NCBI RefSeq assembly: GCF_036067295.1
Contig: NZ_CP107954.1
Coordinates: 3,100,001 to 3,164,000 of the forward strand
DNA: 64,000 nt
Direction of reading: 5' to 3'
Source of the DNA: Kribbella sp. NBC_00382
Lineage (GTDB): Bacteria > Actinomycetota > Actinomycetes > Propionibacteriales > Kribbellaceae
Shown here: positions 26,412-35,151 of the stretch, piece by piece
How the letters are laid out: every line of letters begins with the position of its first letter
How positions within the stretch are numbered: the first letter of the stretch is position 1
The notes under the pieces: generated by a model
The model's database searches: none
What the model saw: only the letters and a program-made list of their open reading frames with translations
Told to the model about the DNA's origin: nothing
Translations under genes and position numbers: made by a program

Positions 26412-27245
26412 TCAGCGCAGTTCCCGGAACAGCACGATCTCGCTCGTCTCGGTCGAACTGACGGCGTCGCCGGTTCGGTGGTACGACACGATGCACTCGA
26501 ACCCGTGCGGATGCTCCCGGCTGAGGTCGGCCATCCGCTTGGTGGCGTTGACGGCCACATCGGCGGCGGCCATGCAGCCGTAGCCGGAGGCGCCGGCGAG
26601 AACGACCACGTACTTGCCTTTCTGGTAGGGACTGGGTGCCCTGACAACGATGCCATAGTCCCAGGTGTCTTTCTCCGACGGCGTCATCGACCAGCGCTGC
26701 CGGTGCACCAGGTCCTCGACGTAGTTCCGGTCGAACTCGTCCCGCGCGATCGTCACACTGCACCGGAGCCGGCCGAGCAGGTCGTTCGTCACCTCGTTGA
26801 CGTCGAGGCCCCCGACGACGATCAGGTTGTCGCTGCGGCTGTCGCCCAGGTTGTCGTCGGATCGCACCGGAAGCATCCGCCGGCGGCCGGCCTTGGCCAG
26901 GCCGGCCTGGACCCTGACGATCGCCTCGTGGTCGCCTTTGCCCATCAGCCCCGAGGGCTCTTGCTCCGCCAGGTTCTTGACGACATGCGGGAGCATGATC
27001 ACGGCCTGCTCCCGGAGCTCGGCCGGCACCCGGCCAGGAAGATCCTCCGACAGGGTCTGTGCGCTCAAGCTGCCTTGCACGATGCACGAGTTCTCGGTCA
27101 GAAACGGGCCCCACATCGCTCGAACATCCTTGGAGACCGCGCGTTTGCGGGCAATCCGCCAGCCCCAGGCCAGCCCGCCACCGATCGCCGCCGCCAGCAG
27201 GTTCTCTGCCAGTCCGTCCATCGCTGCGAACACGAGCCTCCCCAC
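26412..27245 (-). CDS. Membrane-anchored protein with the same sensor-like domain as the XRE protein
   Basis: A 277-residue protein with one N-terminal membrane helix (about residues 10-32, NLLAAAIGGGLAWGWRI) and a cytoplasmic domain. That domain contains NLIVVGGLDVNEVTNDLL and, 60 residues on, APSPYQKGKYVVVLAGASGYG, followed by a helix and a final strand. These align in order and spacing with the XRE protein at 21499-22581 (LGGIGWNHVTRRLL; NPFNSNRTITICNGIHSRG). The start is uncertain: GTG 27245, GTG 27233 or ATG 27221. It is upstream of, and coupled with, a Nudix gene. Function unknown. Confidence 0.65.
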   Translation of the reverse strand: MGRLVFAAMDGLAENLLAAAIGGGLAWGWRIARKRAVSKDVRAMWGPFLTENSCIVQGSLSAQTLSEDLPGRVPAELREQAVIMLPHVVKNLAEQEPSGLMGKGDHEAIVRVQAGLAKAGRRRMLPVRSDDNLGDSRSDNLIVVGGLDVNEVTNDLLGRLRCSVTIARDEFDRNYVEDLVHRQRWSMTPSEKDTWDYGIVVRAPSPYQKGKYVVVLAGASGYGCMAAADVAVNATKRMADLSREHPHGFECIVSYHRTGDAVSSTETSEIVLFRELR

Positions 27246-27450
27246 GACCTAGCATCCGGAACAGCCGGGAAGGGGAGCCTATCCGCGACCGAGCAGAACC
27301 CTCAACAGAACAGTACCGATCATCGCCCTGCGCGGCCATCGACCCCAGTGAGTCCCCCATCCGCCCTTTGGGGTTGGAGAGGGTGTTCCCCCGATGTGCC
27401 CGACCGTCCAGGCGTCGCAAGGTGGTTGCCTGACGAACGGGAGGCTTGGG

Positions 27451-28566
27451 ATGAAGCGGGTGCTTCGGGTGTTGGTGGTTGGGGTGGCGGTTCTGGCGGT
27501 TAGTGGGGTGCCGGGGGTTGCCGGTGCTACGGCTGGTGTGGGGCCGGACCGGGGTGGTTTGCAGCGGGAGTTGGATTCGGTGGCGGGGGCTACTGCGGTG
27601 GGGGCGCTGGCGGAGGTACGGGATGGGAAGGGGGTGTGGCGGGGGACTAGTGGGGTGGCGGTACGGGGGACTTCGCGGCCTGTGCCGGTTGACGGGTTGT
27701 TTCGGGTGGGGAGTATCACCAAGACGTTTGTTGCCACCGTGGTGCTGCAGTTGGTCGCTGAAGGGCGGGTGCGGCTGGAGGACTCGGTGGAGCGGTGGTT
27801 GCCTGGGGTTGTGCCGAACGGGCGGAACATCACCTTGCGGCAACTGCTCAACCACACCAGCGGCCTGTACGACTACGTGAAGGCGGTTCCGAAGCCGCCG
27901 TCACCGGAGTTCTTCGCTGACCGGTGGCGGACGCGGACCGCTTCCGAACAGATCCAGCAGGCGCTAGCGCATCCGCCGACGTCGCAGCACCCGGGCAAGG
28001 AGTACGCGTACTCGAACACGGGGTACCTGCTCCTTGGTGAAGTGATCCAGAAGGTGACGGGACGGACGTACGGGCAAGAGATCGAGCGTCGGGTGATCCG
28101 GCCGTTGCGGCTGCGCGGGACCGTGATGCCGGGGACCTCGCCATGGATTCCCGGGCCGCATCCGCACGGCTATGTGCCGACGGACCTGAACCTCACCGGC
28201 TATGTCGACTACACGGAGCTGAACCCGACGCTGTTCGGCGCGGGCGGCGACATGATCTCGACGACTCATGATCTGAACCGATTCTTCGGCGCGCTGCTCG
28301 GTGGACGCCTGCTGCCGAAGTACTTGCTGAAGCAGATGGAGACGGCCGGTACGCCGACGCACGACTACGGACTCGGGCTGTCGTGGAAGGACACGACGTG
28401 TGGCATCCGTGTCTACGGCAACGACGGTGATGCGCTGGCGTACAACGCCTGGTCGTTCTCGAGTGCCGACGGCCGGCACCAGGTCAGCATCGCGGTGACG
28501 CCGACCTTCCGCGTCGACCCCGACGATGCCGTCGACGCCTTCGTGGACAAGGCCGTCTGCGGTTGA
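27451..28566 (+). CDS. Secreted serine hydrolase, beta-lactamase/D-Ala-D-Ala carboxypeptidase family
   Basis: A 371-residue class C beta-lactamase-fold enzyme. A signal peptide covers about residues 1-26 (VLAVSGVPGVAGA). The catalytic Ser88-x-x-Lys91 is in VGSITKTF, the YxN element is Tyr187-Ser-Asn189, and the C-terminal part reads YGLGLSWKDT. The KTG element is not clear. Actinobacterial relatives are D-alanyl-D-alanine carboxypeptidases or esterases. ATG 27451 begins MKRVLRVLVV. The first 300 bases use NNG and NNT codons heavily, giving a very G-rich coding strand, while the rest is normal. Confidence 0.88.
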   Translation: MKRVLRVLVVGVAVLAVSGVPGVAGATAGVGPDRGGLQRELDSVAGATAVGALAEVRDGKGVWRGTSGVAVRGTSRPVPVDGLFRVGSITKTFVATVVLQLVAEGRVRLEDSVERWLPGVVPNGRNITLRQLLNHTSGLYDYVKAVPKPPSPEFFADRWRTRTASEQIQQALAHPPTSQHPGKEYAYSNTGYLLLGEVIQKVTGRTYGQEIERRVIRPLRLRGTVMPGTSPWIPGPHPHGYVPTDLNLTGYVDYTELNPTLFGAGGDMISTTHDLNRFFGALLGGRLLPKYLLKQMETAGTPTHDYGLGLSWKDTTCGIRVYGNDGDALAYNAWSFSSADGRHQVSIAVTPTFRVDPDDAVDAFVDKAVCG

Positions 28567-28569
28567 GCG

Positions 28570-28603
28570 CCTGTGAGGGGCACTGGCGAGTGCCCCTCAC
28601 AGG
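28570..28603. terminator. Bidirectional hairpin terminator
   Basis: A perfect 15-bp stem (28570-28584 with 28589-28603) closed by a GGCG loop, between two convergent genes. Confidence 0.82.
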
Positions 28604-28609
28604 TCTGGG

Positions 28610-29560
28610 TCAGGAGCTGACGCGATCCCGGGTCCGGCGGCGGAAGTCGCGGCCGATCTGGATGACGTCAGGTCGGTGGATGTCTGTGACGGCGATTCCC
28701 GGCGTACTGTCCGCAGGGCCCTGAACCGTCCACTTGCCGGTCGGGTCGGAGACGCCCGAGTCCAGGCCGGCGCCTGGATTGGCCGGTACTGCGAGGCTGA
28801 TCCAGTAGGTGTTGTTGACGGCGTGGCCGCGAGCCTGGACTCCTACGTGCTCGTTGCTGTCGATGCCGGTGCTCGCGTACGAGACCAGTACCGCGTCGAC
28901 GTCGAGCCGGTCGTACTCGGTGAAGATCTCGGTGAAGAGCACATCCAGGCCGAGGGCGAGTCCGAACCGGTACCCGTCGACCTCGAAGGTCACGGGCTTG
29001 TCGCCGGTGGCGTACATCCAGGTGGCCTTGGTGGTCGACAGCATGCGTTCGTCGTACCGGTCGACGATCTTGCCCTGGTCGGACACGACGTACATGCTGC
29101 TGTACGGTCGCGCCGGCCCGGGCTGCCGGTGGACCGAGGGGATGACTGTCCAGAGGCCGAGCTCACCCGACAGCTTGGCGATCCGGTCGAGTTCTTTCTG
29201 TAGTACGGACCACTCGGCCTTGCTCCAGTCGGACTCGCCGATCTCGTCGGGTCCGAGCCCGGACATGATCACCTTGCTCGGGAAGCAGAAGGCTCCCTCG
29301 GTGAAATGCACCAGGCGAGCCCCGTTGTGGGCCGCCTCTTTCATCAGGCCGCGTACTTCGGCGGCGCTGGCGCGCAGCCCGTCGGCATCGGTGGGGTCCA
29401 CGCGAACCGTCGACTGGGCGACGGCGATCCGCAGGATGGTTTCCGGCATCTTTGCTCCTGGTGGAGTCGGACGGAAGTGCCGGAGGGCAGCCGTGTAGGA
29501 CTCGCCCGTTTTGGCGGCGCGGGCGCGAACCCGTCGCTTGAAGTTCCTGTGCGCTGTCAT
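28610..29560 (-). CDS. Carbon-nitrogen hydrolase family protein without the catalytic Cys
   Basis: A 316-residue nitrilase-superfamily protein. A basic N-terminal helix (FKRRVRARAAKTGESYTAALRH, residues 7-28) resembles a short module attached to several actinobacterial proteins. The nitrilase fold follows: Glu88 (FTEGAF) and Lys178 (STTK) match two of the catalytic triad. The block that normally reads I-C-Y-D is LGLD at 203-206, so the nucleophile is glycine (Gly204). It is therefore probably not a working amidase, or uses another mechanism. ATG 29560 is preferred for its GGAAGG site. Confidence 0.78.
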   Translation of the reverse strand: MTAHRNFKRRVRARAAKTGESYTAALRHFRPTPPGAKMPETILRIAVAQSTVRVDPTDADGLRASAAEVRGLMKEAAHNGARLVHFTEGAFCFPSKVIMSGLGPDEIGESDWSKAEWSVLQKELDRIAKLSGELGLWTVIPSVHRQPGPARPYSSMYVVSDQGKIVDRYDERMLSTTKATWMYATGDKPVTFEVDGYRFGLALGLDVLFTEIFTEYDRLDVDAVLVSYASTGIDSNEHVGVQARGHAVNNTYWISLAVPANPGAGLDSGVSDPTGKWTVQGPADSTPGIAVTDIHRPDVIQIGRDFRRRTRDRVSS

Positions 29561-29762
29561 CTGGCCTTCCACGCACTCGCACGCGATCCCCCAGCGATCC
29601 CGCCCGAGGCAAGTGACCAGGACGAGCGACCCGAGACCGGAGATCCCTTTGCCTTCTCAGCGGACCAGGCTGGGGCCGGTCGACGAAGGTGAGGCGCGGG
29701 CCGCGCCGGACCCACATCTTCGCCGACGGCCGGGGCACTGGTCAACTGTCCTACGCTGGAGC

Positions 29763-30350
29763 ATGGCGAAGATCGCGGTGGTGCTGGATAACCTCACGAC
29801 CCGGCCGCTCACGCCCGGGACCTGGGATGCTTTCGCGGATCTCGCGGAGCGGCACAACGGGGTGTGGGGCGGGTGCTGGTGCACGTTCTTCCACACGATG
29901 AAGGACGAGAAGACCTACGACGCCGAGGACAACCGCGCCCTCAAGCAACGCCTCGTCGAAGAGGGCCGGGCTCATGCGGCGCTCGTCTTCGACGGTGACG
30001 AGGCGGTGGGCTGGTGTGAGTACGGACTGCCGGCGGAGCTGCCGAACATCAACCATCGCAAGGAATACGACGCCTTGCTGGGCACGCCGCCCGACTACCG
30101 GCTGACGTGCTTCTTCGTCGACAGCAGATACCGCAAACAGGGCGTCGCGGCGGTCGCCCTCCGCGGTGCCTTGGAGCTGATCGCCCAAGCGGGCGGCGGA
30201 ATCGTAGAGGCCTACCCTCAGGACACAGGGGGCAAGCAGATCACCGCATCCTTCCTCTACAGCGCCACCCGCAGCATGTTCGAGGACGCAGGCTTCACCT
30301 ACGTCCGCCCCAAAGGCAAAAACCACTGCGTCATGACCAAGACGATCTAG
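29763..30350 (+). CDS. GNAT-family N-acetyltransferase
   Basis: A 195-residue GNAT protein. It begins with the subfamily pattern WDAFADLAERHNGVWGGCWCTFFH, has VGWCEYGLPAELP, and the acetyl-CoA strand and loop LTCFFVDSRYRKQGVAAVAL (R/K-x-x-G-V/A). The end is SMFEDAGFTYVR, the usual GNAT closing strand. ATG 29763 is the natural start; the upstream open frame is out-of-gene. The substrate is not known. It ends 1 bp before the convergent small membrane-protein gene, and its 3' end is rich in NNC codons. Confidence 0.85.
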   Translation: MAKIAVVLDNLTTRPLTPGTWDAFADLAERHNGVWGGCWCTFFHTMKDEKTYDAEDNRALKQRLVEEGRAHAALVFDGDEAVGWCEYGLPAELPNINHRKEYDALLGTPPDYRLTCFFVDSRYRKQGVAAVALRGALELIAQAGGGIVEAYPQDTGGKQITASFLYSATRSMFEDAGFTYVRPKGKNHCVMTKTI

Positions 30351-30351
30351 G

Positions 30352-30726
30352 TCAGTTCAGCTGTGACGGTTGGCTCGGGCCAGCCGGCGGCTGCCCAGGG
30401 TACGGCTGGGTGGGCTCGGTGGGCTCGGCGGCGTACGGCTGCGGGGGTGTCGGCTTGGCGACCACCGAGCGGACGAAGTTGACCACCAGCAGCGCAGGCA
30501 GGATGAACGCCTGGAAGAACATCATGTAGCTGCCGCCGTCGAAGATGAACCCCAGATAGATCCCGTACGCGAGGAACGCGACCCCGGCCAGCACACCCAG
30601 CGCGCGCGACCCCGACGACTGCTCGCCCTTGTTGATCGCGCCGAGCACGACCATCACGATTCCGCTGATGCACAGCAACACGACGTACCACGAGAACACC
30701 GGGTCCAGCCCGAAATCAATATTCAC
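30352..30726 (-). CDS. Small membrane protein with proline-rich tail
   Basis: A protein of about 124 residues with three or four membrane segments (FSWYVVLLCISGIVMVVLGAI; ALGVLAGVAFLAYGIYLGFIF; MMFFQAFILPALLVVNFV) and a cytoplasmic tail rich in Pro/Gln/Tyr (PTPPQPYAAEPTEP). The tail type is common in actinobacterial membrane proteins and is probably disordered. The start is uncertain: GTG 30726 follows a GGGG ribosome-like site, while the frame is open to 30756. No family function can be given. Confidence 0.65.
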   Translation of the reverse strand: MNIDFGLDPVFSWYVVLLCISGIVMVVLGAINKGEQSSGSRALGVLAGVAFLAYGIYLGFIFDGGSYMMFFQAFILPALLVVNFVRSVVAKPTPPQPYAAEPTEPTQPYPGQPPAGPSQPSQLN

Positions 30727-30815
30727 AACAATCCCCACCCCTAGTGAAAACCCCACCTCAACGGCCGAACGCTACGTGACCGCACCCCTCGCCAACCACC
30801 GAATTGCAGCTTTTG

Positions 30816-31391
30816 TCATTGCGCCCCGGCGGCCTTGGCGATGCGTTCGATCTCCAGCCGCTGGGATTCCCAGAAGGCCGCGTCGGGCTGGGGTCCCCGC
30901 GCGCGAGCCGGAATCGTGCCGACCGAGCCGTCGAGCTGTTCGCGCAGGATGTCCGCATGCCCGGCATGACGGCTGGTCTCGGCGAGCATGTGGACCAGGA
31001 TGTTGAAGAGCCTGACGGACGGCGTCGGCCACCAGGGCACCTCGCCGGGAGCATCGATGGCAAGGGCAACGATCGTCGCGTCCGAGTGTTCCCAGACGCG
31101 CCGGTACCGGCCGATGATGTCGTCACGCGTCTCGTGCTCAGTCGCCCACATGTCAGTACCGCGGGCGTCCCACCGGGGCATGGGTTCGGGGAACGGACGG
31201 TCGAAGACCTCACCGAAGTACCGGGACTCCCAGAGGGCCAGATGCTTGACCAGCCCGAGCAGATTGGTGCCGGTCGTCGTCAGCGGACGGCGGATGTCGT
31301 ACTCCGGTAAGCCGTCGAGCTTCCAGACCACCGCCCCCCGCAGATCGCGCAGCTCACCGTGCAGGAACTCCTTCGCGTCTTCATCGATCAT
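30816..31391 (-). CDS. DinB-family protein (DUF664)
   Basis: A 191-residue four-helix-bundle protein of the DinB/YfiT metalloenzyme superfamily. Typical features are LLGLVKHLALWESRYFGEVF (with the first metal-site His) and ILVHMLAETSRHAGHADILREQLDG (the second His pair). Members can be mycothiol-dependent S-transferases (family knowledge); whether this one is cannot be decided. ATG 31391 gives the usual N-terminus; the longer frame is not supported. Stands alone on the minus strand. Confidence 0.86.
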   Translation of the reverse strand: MIDEDAKEFLHGELRDLRGAVVWKLDGLPEYDIRRPLTTTGTNLLGLVKHLALWESRYFGEVFDRPFPEPMPRWDARGTDMWATEHETRDDIIGRYRRVWEHSDATIVALAIDAPGEVPWWPTPSVRLFNILVHMLAETSRHAGHADILREQLDGSVGTIPARARGPQPDAAFWESQRLEIERIAKAAGAQ

Positions 31392-31441
31392 GCGCAAAGG
31401 CTGCCATGCCGGGCCTGCATCAACAGGCCCGGCGGTACAGG

Positions 31442-33115
31442 TCAGCGAACGTGGATCGTCACCGTGACGGTCTTGAGGACCGCCGGCAGCTTGGTGGTGT
31501 CCACCTTGAGGATCTCGGCGTTGTCGGGCTTGCCCGTGGGTGGCAGCACCTTCTGGTGGACCGTCCACTTGCCGTCCGGGTCGACGGCGATGGTGTCGAT
31601 GCCGAAGTCGTCGTCGTTGGACAGGTACAGGGTCCGCCCGCCGTCCGTCGTCGCGATTCCCTCGACCTTGTCGTGCCCGAAGAACTTGCCGGTCGGGTCG
31701 AGCTGGCTGACCAACGTGCCGACGTTGACCACAGGTTGCTTCATAGCAACCTGTACTCCGGCGCCGGTCAGCGCCGCGAGCGCGGCATTCGTACCAGCCG
31801 CTCCGACGAACGCCTCGGGCGACTTTCCGCCGATCGTCAGCCCGCTCACGTCGGTCGCGCCGTTGATGTCGACCGCATTGAGACTCTTCTGCGCGAACGG
31901 CTCGAAGTTGCCGTCCCGCTCGTCCACCAGGAACTTGGTGTTGGTCAGCGCGGTGATCTCACTGCTCGCGCCGCCCGTCGACTTCGGGTCGTCGAGCAGG
32001 TACAGGTACTGCTTGGTCTCGTACGTCCGCAGGTCGATCGTCACGATCCGGCTGGGGGAGACGTTGCCCGGCTTGACGCTGCCGAGGTCCGGCTGCTGCA
32101 GCGCCGACTGCATCACACCGACGAGCGTCGACCCGTCCGGCGTGACCGTCAGGCCCTCCATCCCCTTGTTCTTGGCGCGAAACGCGAGTTCGGCGGGCAA
32201 GTACCCGAGGATCTTGTGGAACGCGTTGTCCTGGCTGTCCTTGTACGGCGTGAGCCGGCCCAACTCGTAGCCCTTGGCATCGAAGTGCGTGACGTACGGA
32301 CCGTACTCGTCGGAGACCCAGAAGGTGCCGTCCGGCAACGCCACCAAACCCTCGGAGTCGTACCCGTACGGATCCCTGGCGACCGGTACCGGCGTACCGC
32401 CGTTGGCGTTGGTCGCGTTGACGTCGTCGATCACCTCGCTGGTGTCGTGCGGCGGCCGGCCGCTGTACTTCACCCCGCCGAGGCTCTTCGGTCCCTTCAG
32501 CGTGACGACGCTCTGCAGCCGGGCCTTGCCGTCGACCAGCTTGAACTTGCCGATCTGCGGGACGAAGTCGAGCAGCATCTCGGACTTGTTGCCGTCCGGC
32601 GCATCGGCGTTGGGCCCGCGGTCGGTGAGCCCGTAGAAGTAGCCGGTCTTACCCGGTACTGCGGTAAGCGCCGACCCGTACCCGGCTCCGGAGATCTCCG
32701 TGGTAGTGCCGCCCGGCCCAGCCACCTCCGCCAGGGGAGGCAATGGCTGCCCGTTCGACTGAGTGGACTTGAACAGCTGGACCGCGTCGGAAGCCGTGTA
32801 GGTAAAGGTGTCCACACCCTTGAACCCGTCCTTCGGTACGTACGCGAAGGTCCCATCAGCGTCGACCGTCACCGTGCCATTGGCCGGCTCGGTGTGCCGT
32901 ACGACCGCCGTCGCGCCGCGGTCGTTGCGCAGCACATCGCCACTCACCTGGCTGTGCCCGGAGAAGGAGTCGGCAACGGCCCGGAAGTCGTGCGACGGGT
33001 TGGCCAGCCACCCGGCGGCCTGGGTTGCAACAGTGCCCGTGCCCACCACAGCGGCGGCGGCGCCGATCGCGACGGCGATCCGGGTGCGCCGACGGGAGAA
33101 GAGTCGTGAAGTCAT
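31442..33115 (-). CDS. Secreted esterase-like phytase-domain protein
   Basis: A 557-residue exported protein. The N-terminal signal has a twin-arginine-like basic run (RRRTRIAVAIGAAAAVVG). Residues about 45-105 look like a cadherin/Big-type module (NGTVTVDADGTFAYVPKDGFKGVDTFTYTASD). The remainder is the 'esterase-like activity of phytase' domain, a propeller-like fold with GLTDRGPNADAPDG, DSEGLVALPDGTFWVSDEYGP and NKGMEGLTVTPDGSTL. It probably hydrolyses phosphate or other esters outside the cell; the family is weakly characterised. It is divergent from the peptidase at 33297. Confidence 0.85.
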   Translation of the reverse strand: MTSRLFSRRRTRIAVAIGAAAAVVGTGTVATQAAGWLANPSHDFRAVADSFSGHSQVSGDVLRNDRGATAVVRHTEPANGTVTVDADGTFAYVPKDGFKGVDTFTYTASDAVQLFKSTQSNGQPLPPLAEVAGPGGTTTEISGAGYGSALTAVPGKTGYFYGLTDRGPNADAPDGNKSEMLLDFVPQIGKFKLVDGKARLQSVVTLKGPKSLGGVKYSGRPPHDTSEVIDDVNATNANGGTPVPVARDPYGYDSEGLVALPDGTFWVSDEYGPYVTHFDAKGYELGRLTPYKDSQDNAFHKILGYLPAELAFRAKNKGMEGLTVTPDGSTLVGVMQSALQQPDLGSVKPGNVSPSRIVTIDLRTYETKQYLYLLDDPKSTGGASSEITALTNTKFLVDERDGNFEPFAQKSLNAVDINGATDVSGLTIGGKSPEAFVGAAGTNAALAALTGAGVQVAMKQPVVNVGTLVSQLDPTGKFFGHDKVEGIATTDGGRTLYLSNDDDFGIDTIAVDPDGKWTVHQKVLPPTGKPDNAEILKVDTTKLPAVLKTVTVTIHVR

Positions 33116-33296
33116 ACCCCTGAATTTGTCCCTCAGCGATGAATTTCGGGCCGCTCTCCGGTGAACTCTCAGAGCCGCCCTGCGGTGCTGCGGGGTTATC
33201 CACAGACTGCGGCCACGTTGTCACTGTCCGTGCCTGAATTGCCACTACTCTTGCCACTGTTGGTGATCCGGGTTCAGGATGCGTCGGGGAGGAATC

Positions 33297-34895
33297 ATGA
33301 GAATCCGTCGTTTGGTTGTTGCTGCCACGGTCTCGTCCGCACTGGTCGCGGGGGTGGTATCACTGCCCGCCGCGACCGCTGTGCCGTCGAAACCAGTCGT
33401 CTCGGCCGGCTATACGCCGCCACCCGTCGCATGGGGCGCATGCACCATTCCACGCCTGGTGAATGCCGGCGCTCAATGCGGTTACGTCGTCGTACCGCTC
33501 GATTACAGCCGTCCCAACGGGACGAAGATCCAGCTCGCGGTATCCCGGGTGAAACACAAGACGCCCGACGCGCAGGCGCAAGGCCCGATGCTGGTGAACC
33601 CGGGTGGTCCGGGCGGCTCCGGCCTGATCTACGCGATCTTCGGCGACTTCGTCCCGGCCGGTGCCGGTGACGCCTACGACTGGATCGGTTTCGACCCGCG
33701 CGGTGTCGGCGCGAGCAAGCCGGCGCTGAGCTGCATCCCGGATGCGGCCGGCTACAACCGTCCGTACTACGTGCCGGTCACGCGGAAGATCGAGCAGACC
33801 TGGATCAAGCGCTCCAAGGCCTACGCGAAGGCCTGCGACGCCAACCAGCACGCGCTGCTCGGCCACCTCAAGACCACTGACTCGGCGCAGGACATGGAGA
33901 GCATCCGCAAGGCGCTCGGCGCCCCGCAGATCAACTTCTACGGATTCTCCTACGGCACGTACCTCGGCCAGGTGTACGGAACGCTCTACCCGTCGCGTTT
34001 GCGCCGGGCGATCTTCGACGGTGTCGTCGACGCGCGCCGGGTCTGGTACAAGGCCAACCTCGACCAGGACATCGCGTTCAACAAGAGCATCAAGGTGTTC
34101 TTCGCCTACGTCGCCGCGCACGACTCGACCTGGCACCTCGGCACGACCGAGGCCGTGGTCGAGCGCCGGTACTACTCCGAACTGCACAAGCTCATCGGCC
34201 ACCCCGCCGACGGCAAGATCGGTCCGGACGAGTGGAACGACATCTTCACCCAGGCCGGGTACTACGTGTACGGCTGGGTGGATGTCGCCGATGCCTTCGC
34301 TGCCTGGGTGCATGACCGCAATGCCGCACCGCTGGTCGAGCTCTACGGCGGCCCGCCCTTCGACGACAACGGGTACGCCGTCTACCTCGGCGTACAGTGC
34401 ACCGACACCCAGTGGCCGACCAACGCGAACAAGGTACGGATCGACAACTGGCGTACCTACGCCCAGGCGCCGTTCCTGACCTGGGGCAACGCCTGGTTCA
34501 ACGCCCCCTGCGCCTACTGGCCCGCCAAGGCCGGCCGCCCGGTCAAGATCGACGGCAGCAAGGTCAAGAGCGTCCTCCTGATCAACGAGACCCTGGACGC
34601 AGCCACCCCGTACTCCGGAGCCCTGCAAACCCGCAAGATCTTCCCGCACTCCGCCCTGATCGAAGGCGTAGGCGGCACCACCCACGCAGGCTCCCTCTCC
34701 GGCGTAACGTGCACCGACGACCGAATCGTCGCCTACCTACAAACCGGAGCCCTACCCGCCCGCAAGTCCGGCAACCGCTCCGACCTCCAATGCGACCCGG
34801 TCCCAGCCCCCGAACCCGCAGCGGCCGCCGCCCCCACCGCCAAGGCAGCCAAGGCAAAGGCTGCCCTACGTCAGTCCCTACCGACGTACCGCTGA
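33297..34895 (+). CDS. Secreted alpha/beta-hydrolase, tripeptidyl-aminopeptidase (TAP) type
   Basis: A 532-residue exported serine hydrolase like the Streptomyces SlpD/E and Tap proteases. A signal peptide spans residues 1-29. The oxyanion region is LVNPGGPGGSG (99-109), then FDPRGVG, and the nucleophile is Ser218 in GFSYGTY. The C-terminal TAP-like domain has a catalytic histidine in GGTTHAGSLSG. It should remove short N-terminal peptides from extracellular proteins. ATG 33297 is chosen over a frame start 18 bp upstream. An Ala/Lys-rich tail follows the domain; codons turn NNC-rich at the 3' end. Confidence 0.9.
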   Translation: MRIRRLVVAATVSSALVAGVVSLPAATAVPSKPVVSAGYTPPPVAWGACTIPRLVNAGAQCGYVVVPLDYSRPNGTKIQLAVSRVKHKTPDAQAQGPMLVNPGGPGGSGLIYAIFGDFVPAGAGDAYDWIGFDPRGVGASKPALSCIPDAAGYNRPYYVPVTRKIEQTWIKRSKAYAKACDANQHALLGHLKTTDSAQDMESIRKALGAPQINFYGFSYGTYLGQVYGTLYPSRLRRAIFDGVVDARRVWYKANLDQDIAFNKSIKVFFAYVAAHDSTWHLGTTEAVVERRYYSELHKLIGHPADGKIGPDEWNDIFTQAGYYVYGWVDVADAFAAWVHDRNAAPLVELYGGPPFDDNGYAVYLGVQCTDTQWPTNANKVRIDNWRTYAQAPFLTWGNAWFNAPCAYWPAKAGRPVKIDGSKVKSVLLINETLDAATPYSGALQTRKIFPHSALIEGVGGTTHAGSLSGVTCTDDRIVAYLQTGALPARKSGNRSDLQCDPVPAPEPAAAAAPTAKAAKAKAALRQSLPTYR

Positions 34896-34902
34896 CGTCC
34901 TA

Positions 34903-34939
34903 AGCCTCCTGCCGAAGGCAACCCCTCCGGCAGGAGGCT
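34903..34939 (+). terminator. Hairpin terminator after the TAP-type hydrolase
   Basis: A 12-bp perfect stem (34903-34914 with 34928-34939) eight bases after the stop codon. The 200 bases beyond it, up to the convergent phosphotransferase, hold no gene that I can support. Confidence 0.72.
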
Positions 34940-35151
34940 CGTTCGGCGAAAAGACGCCCACGGATCCCGGGTGACGCCCGGGCGGACCGCCAGCCCATCA
35001 AACGCCGGCCACACCGCCTCGACGCGCCGAGCTCCGCCTCATACGGCTGCCCTTTGATGCACTGGCGATCCGCCCCCGACCGGCTGGCGTCCATCCATTG
35101 CCATCAGCAACCGGTTTGCATCGGGTGCCCGCCATCAAAGGTCAGCTGATC

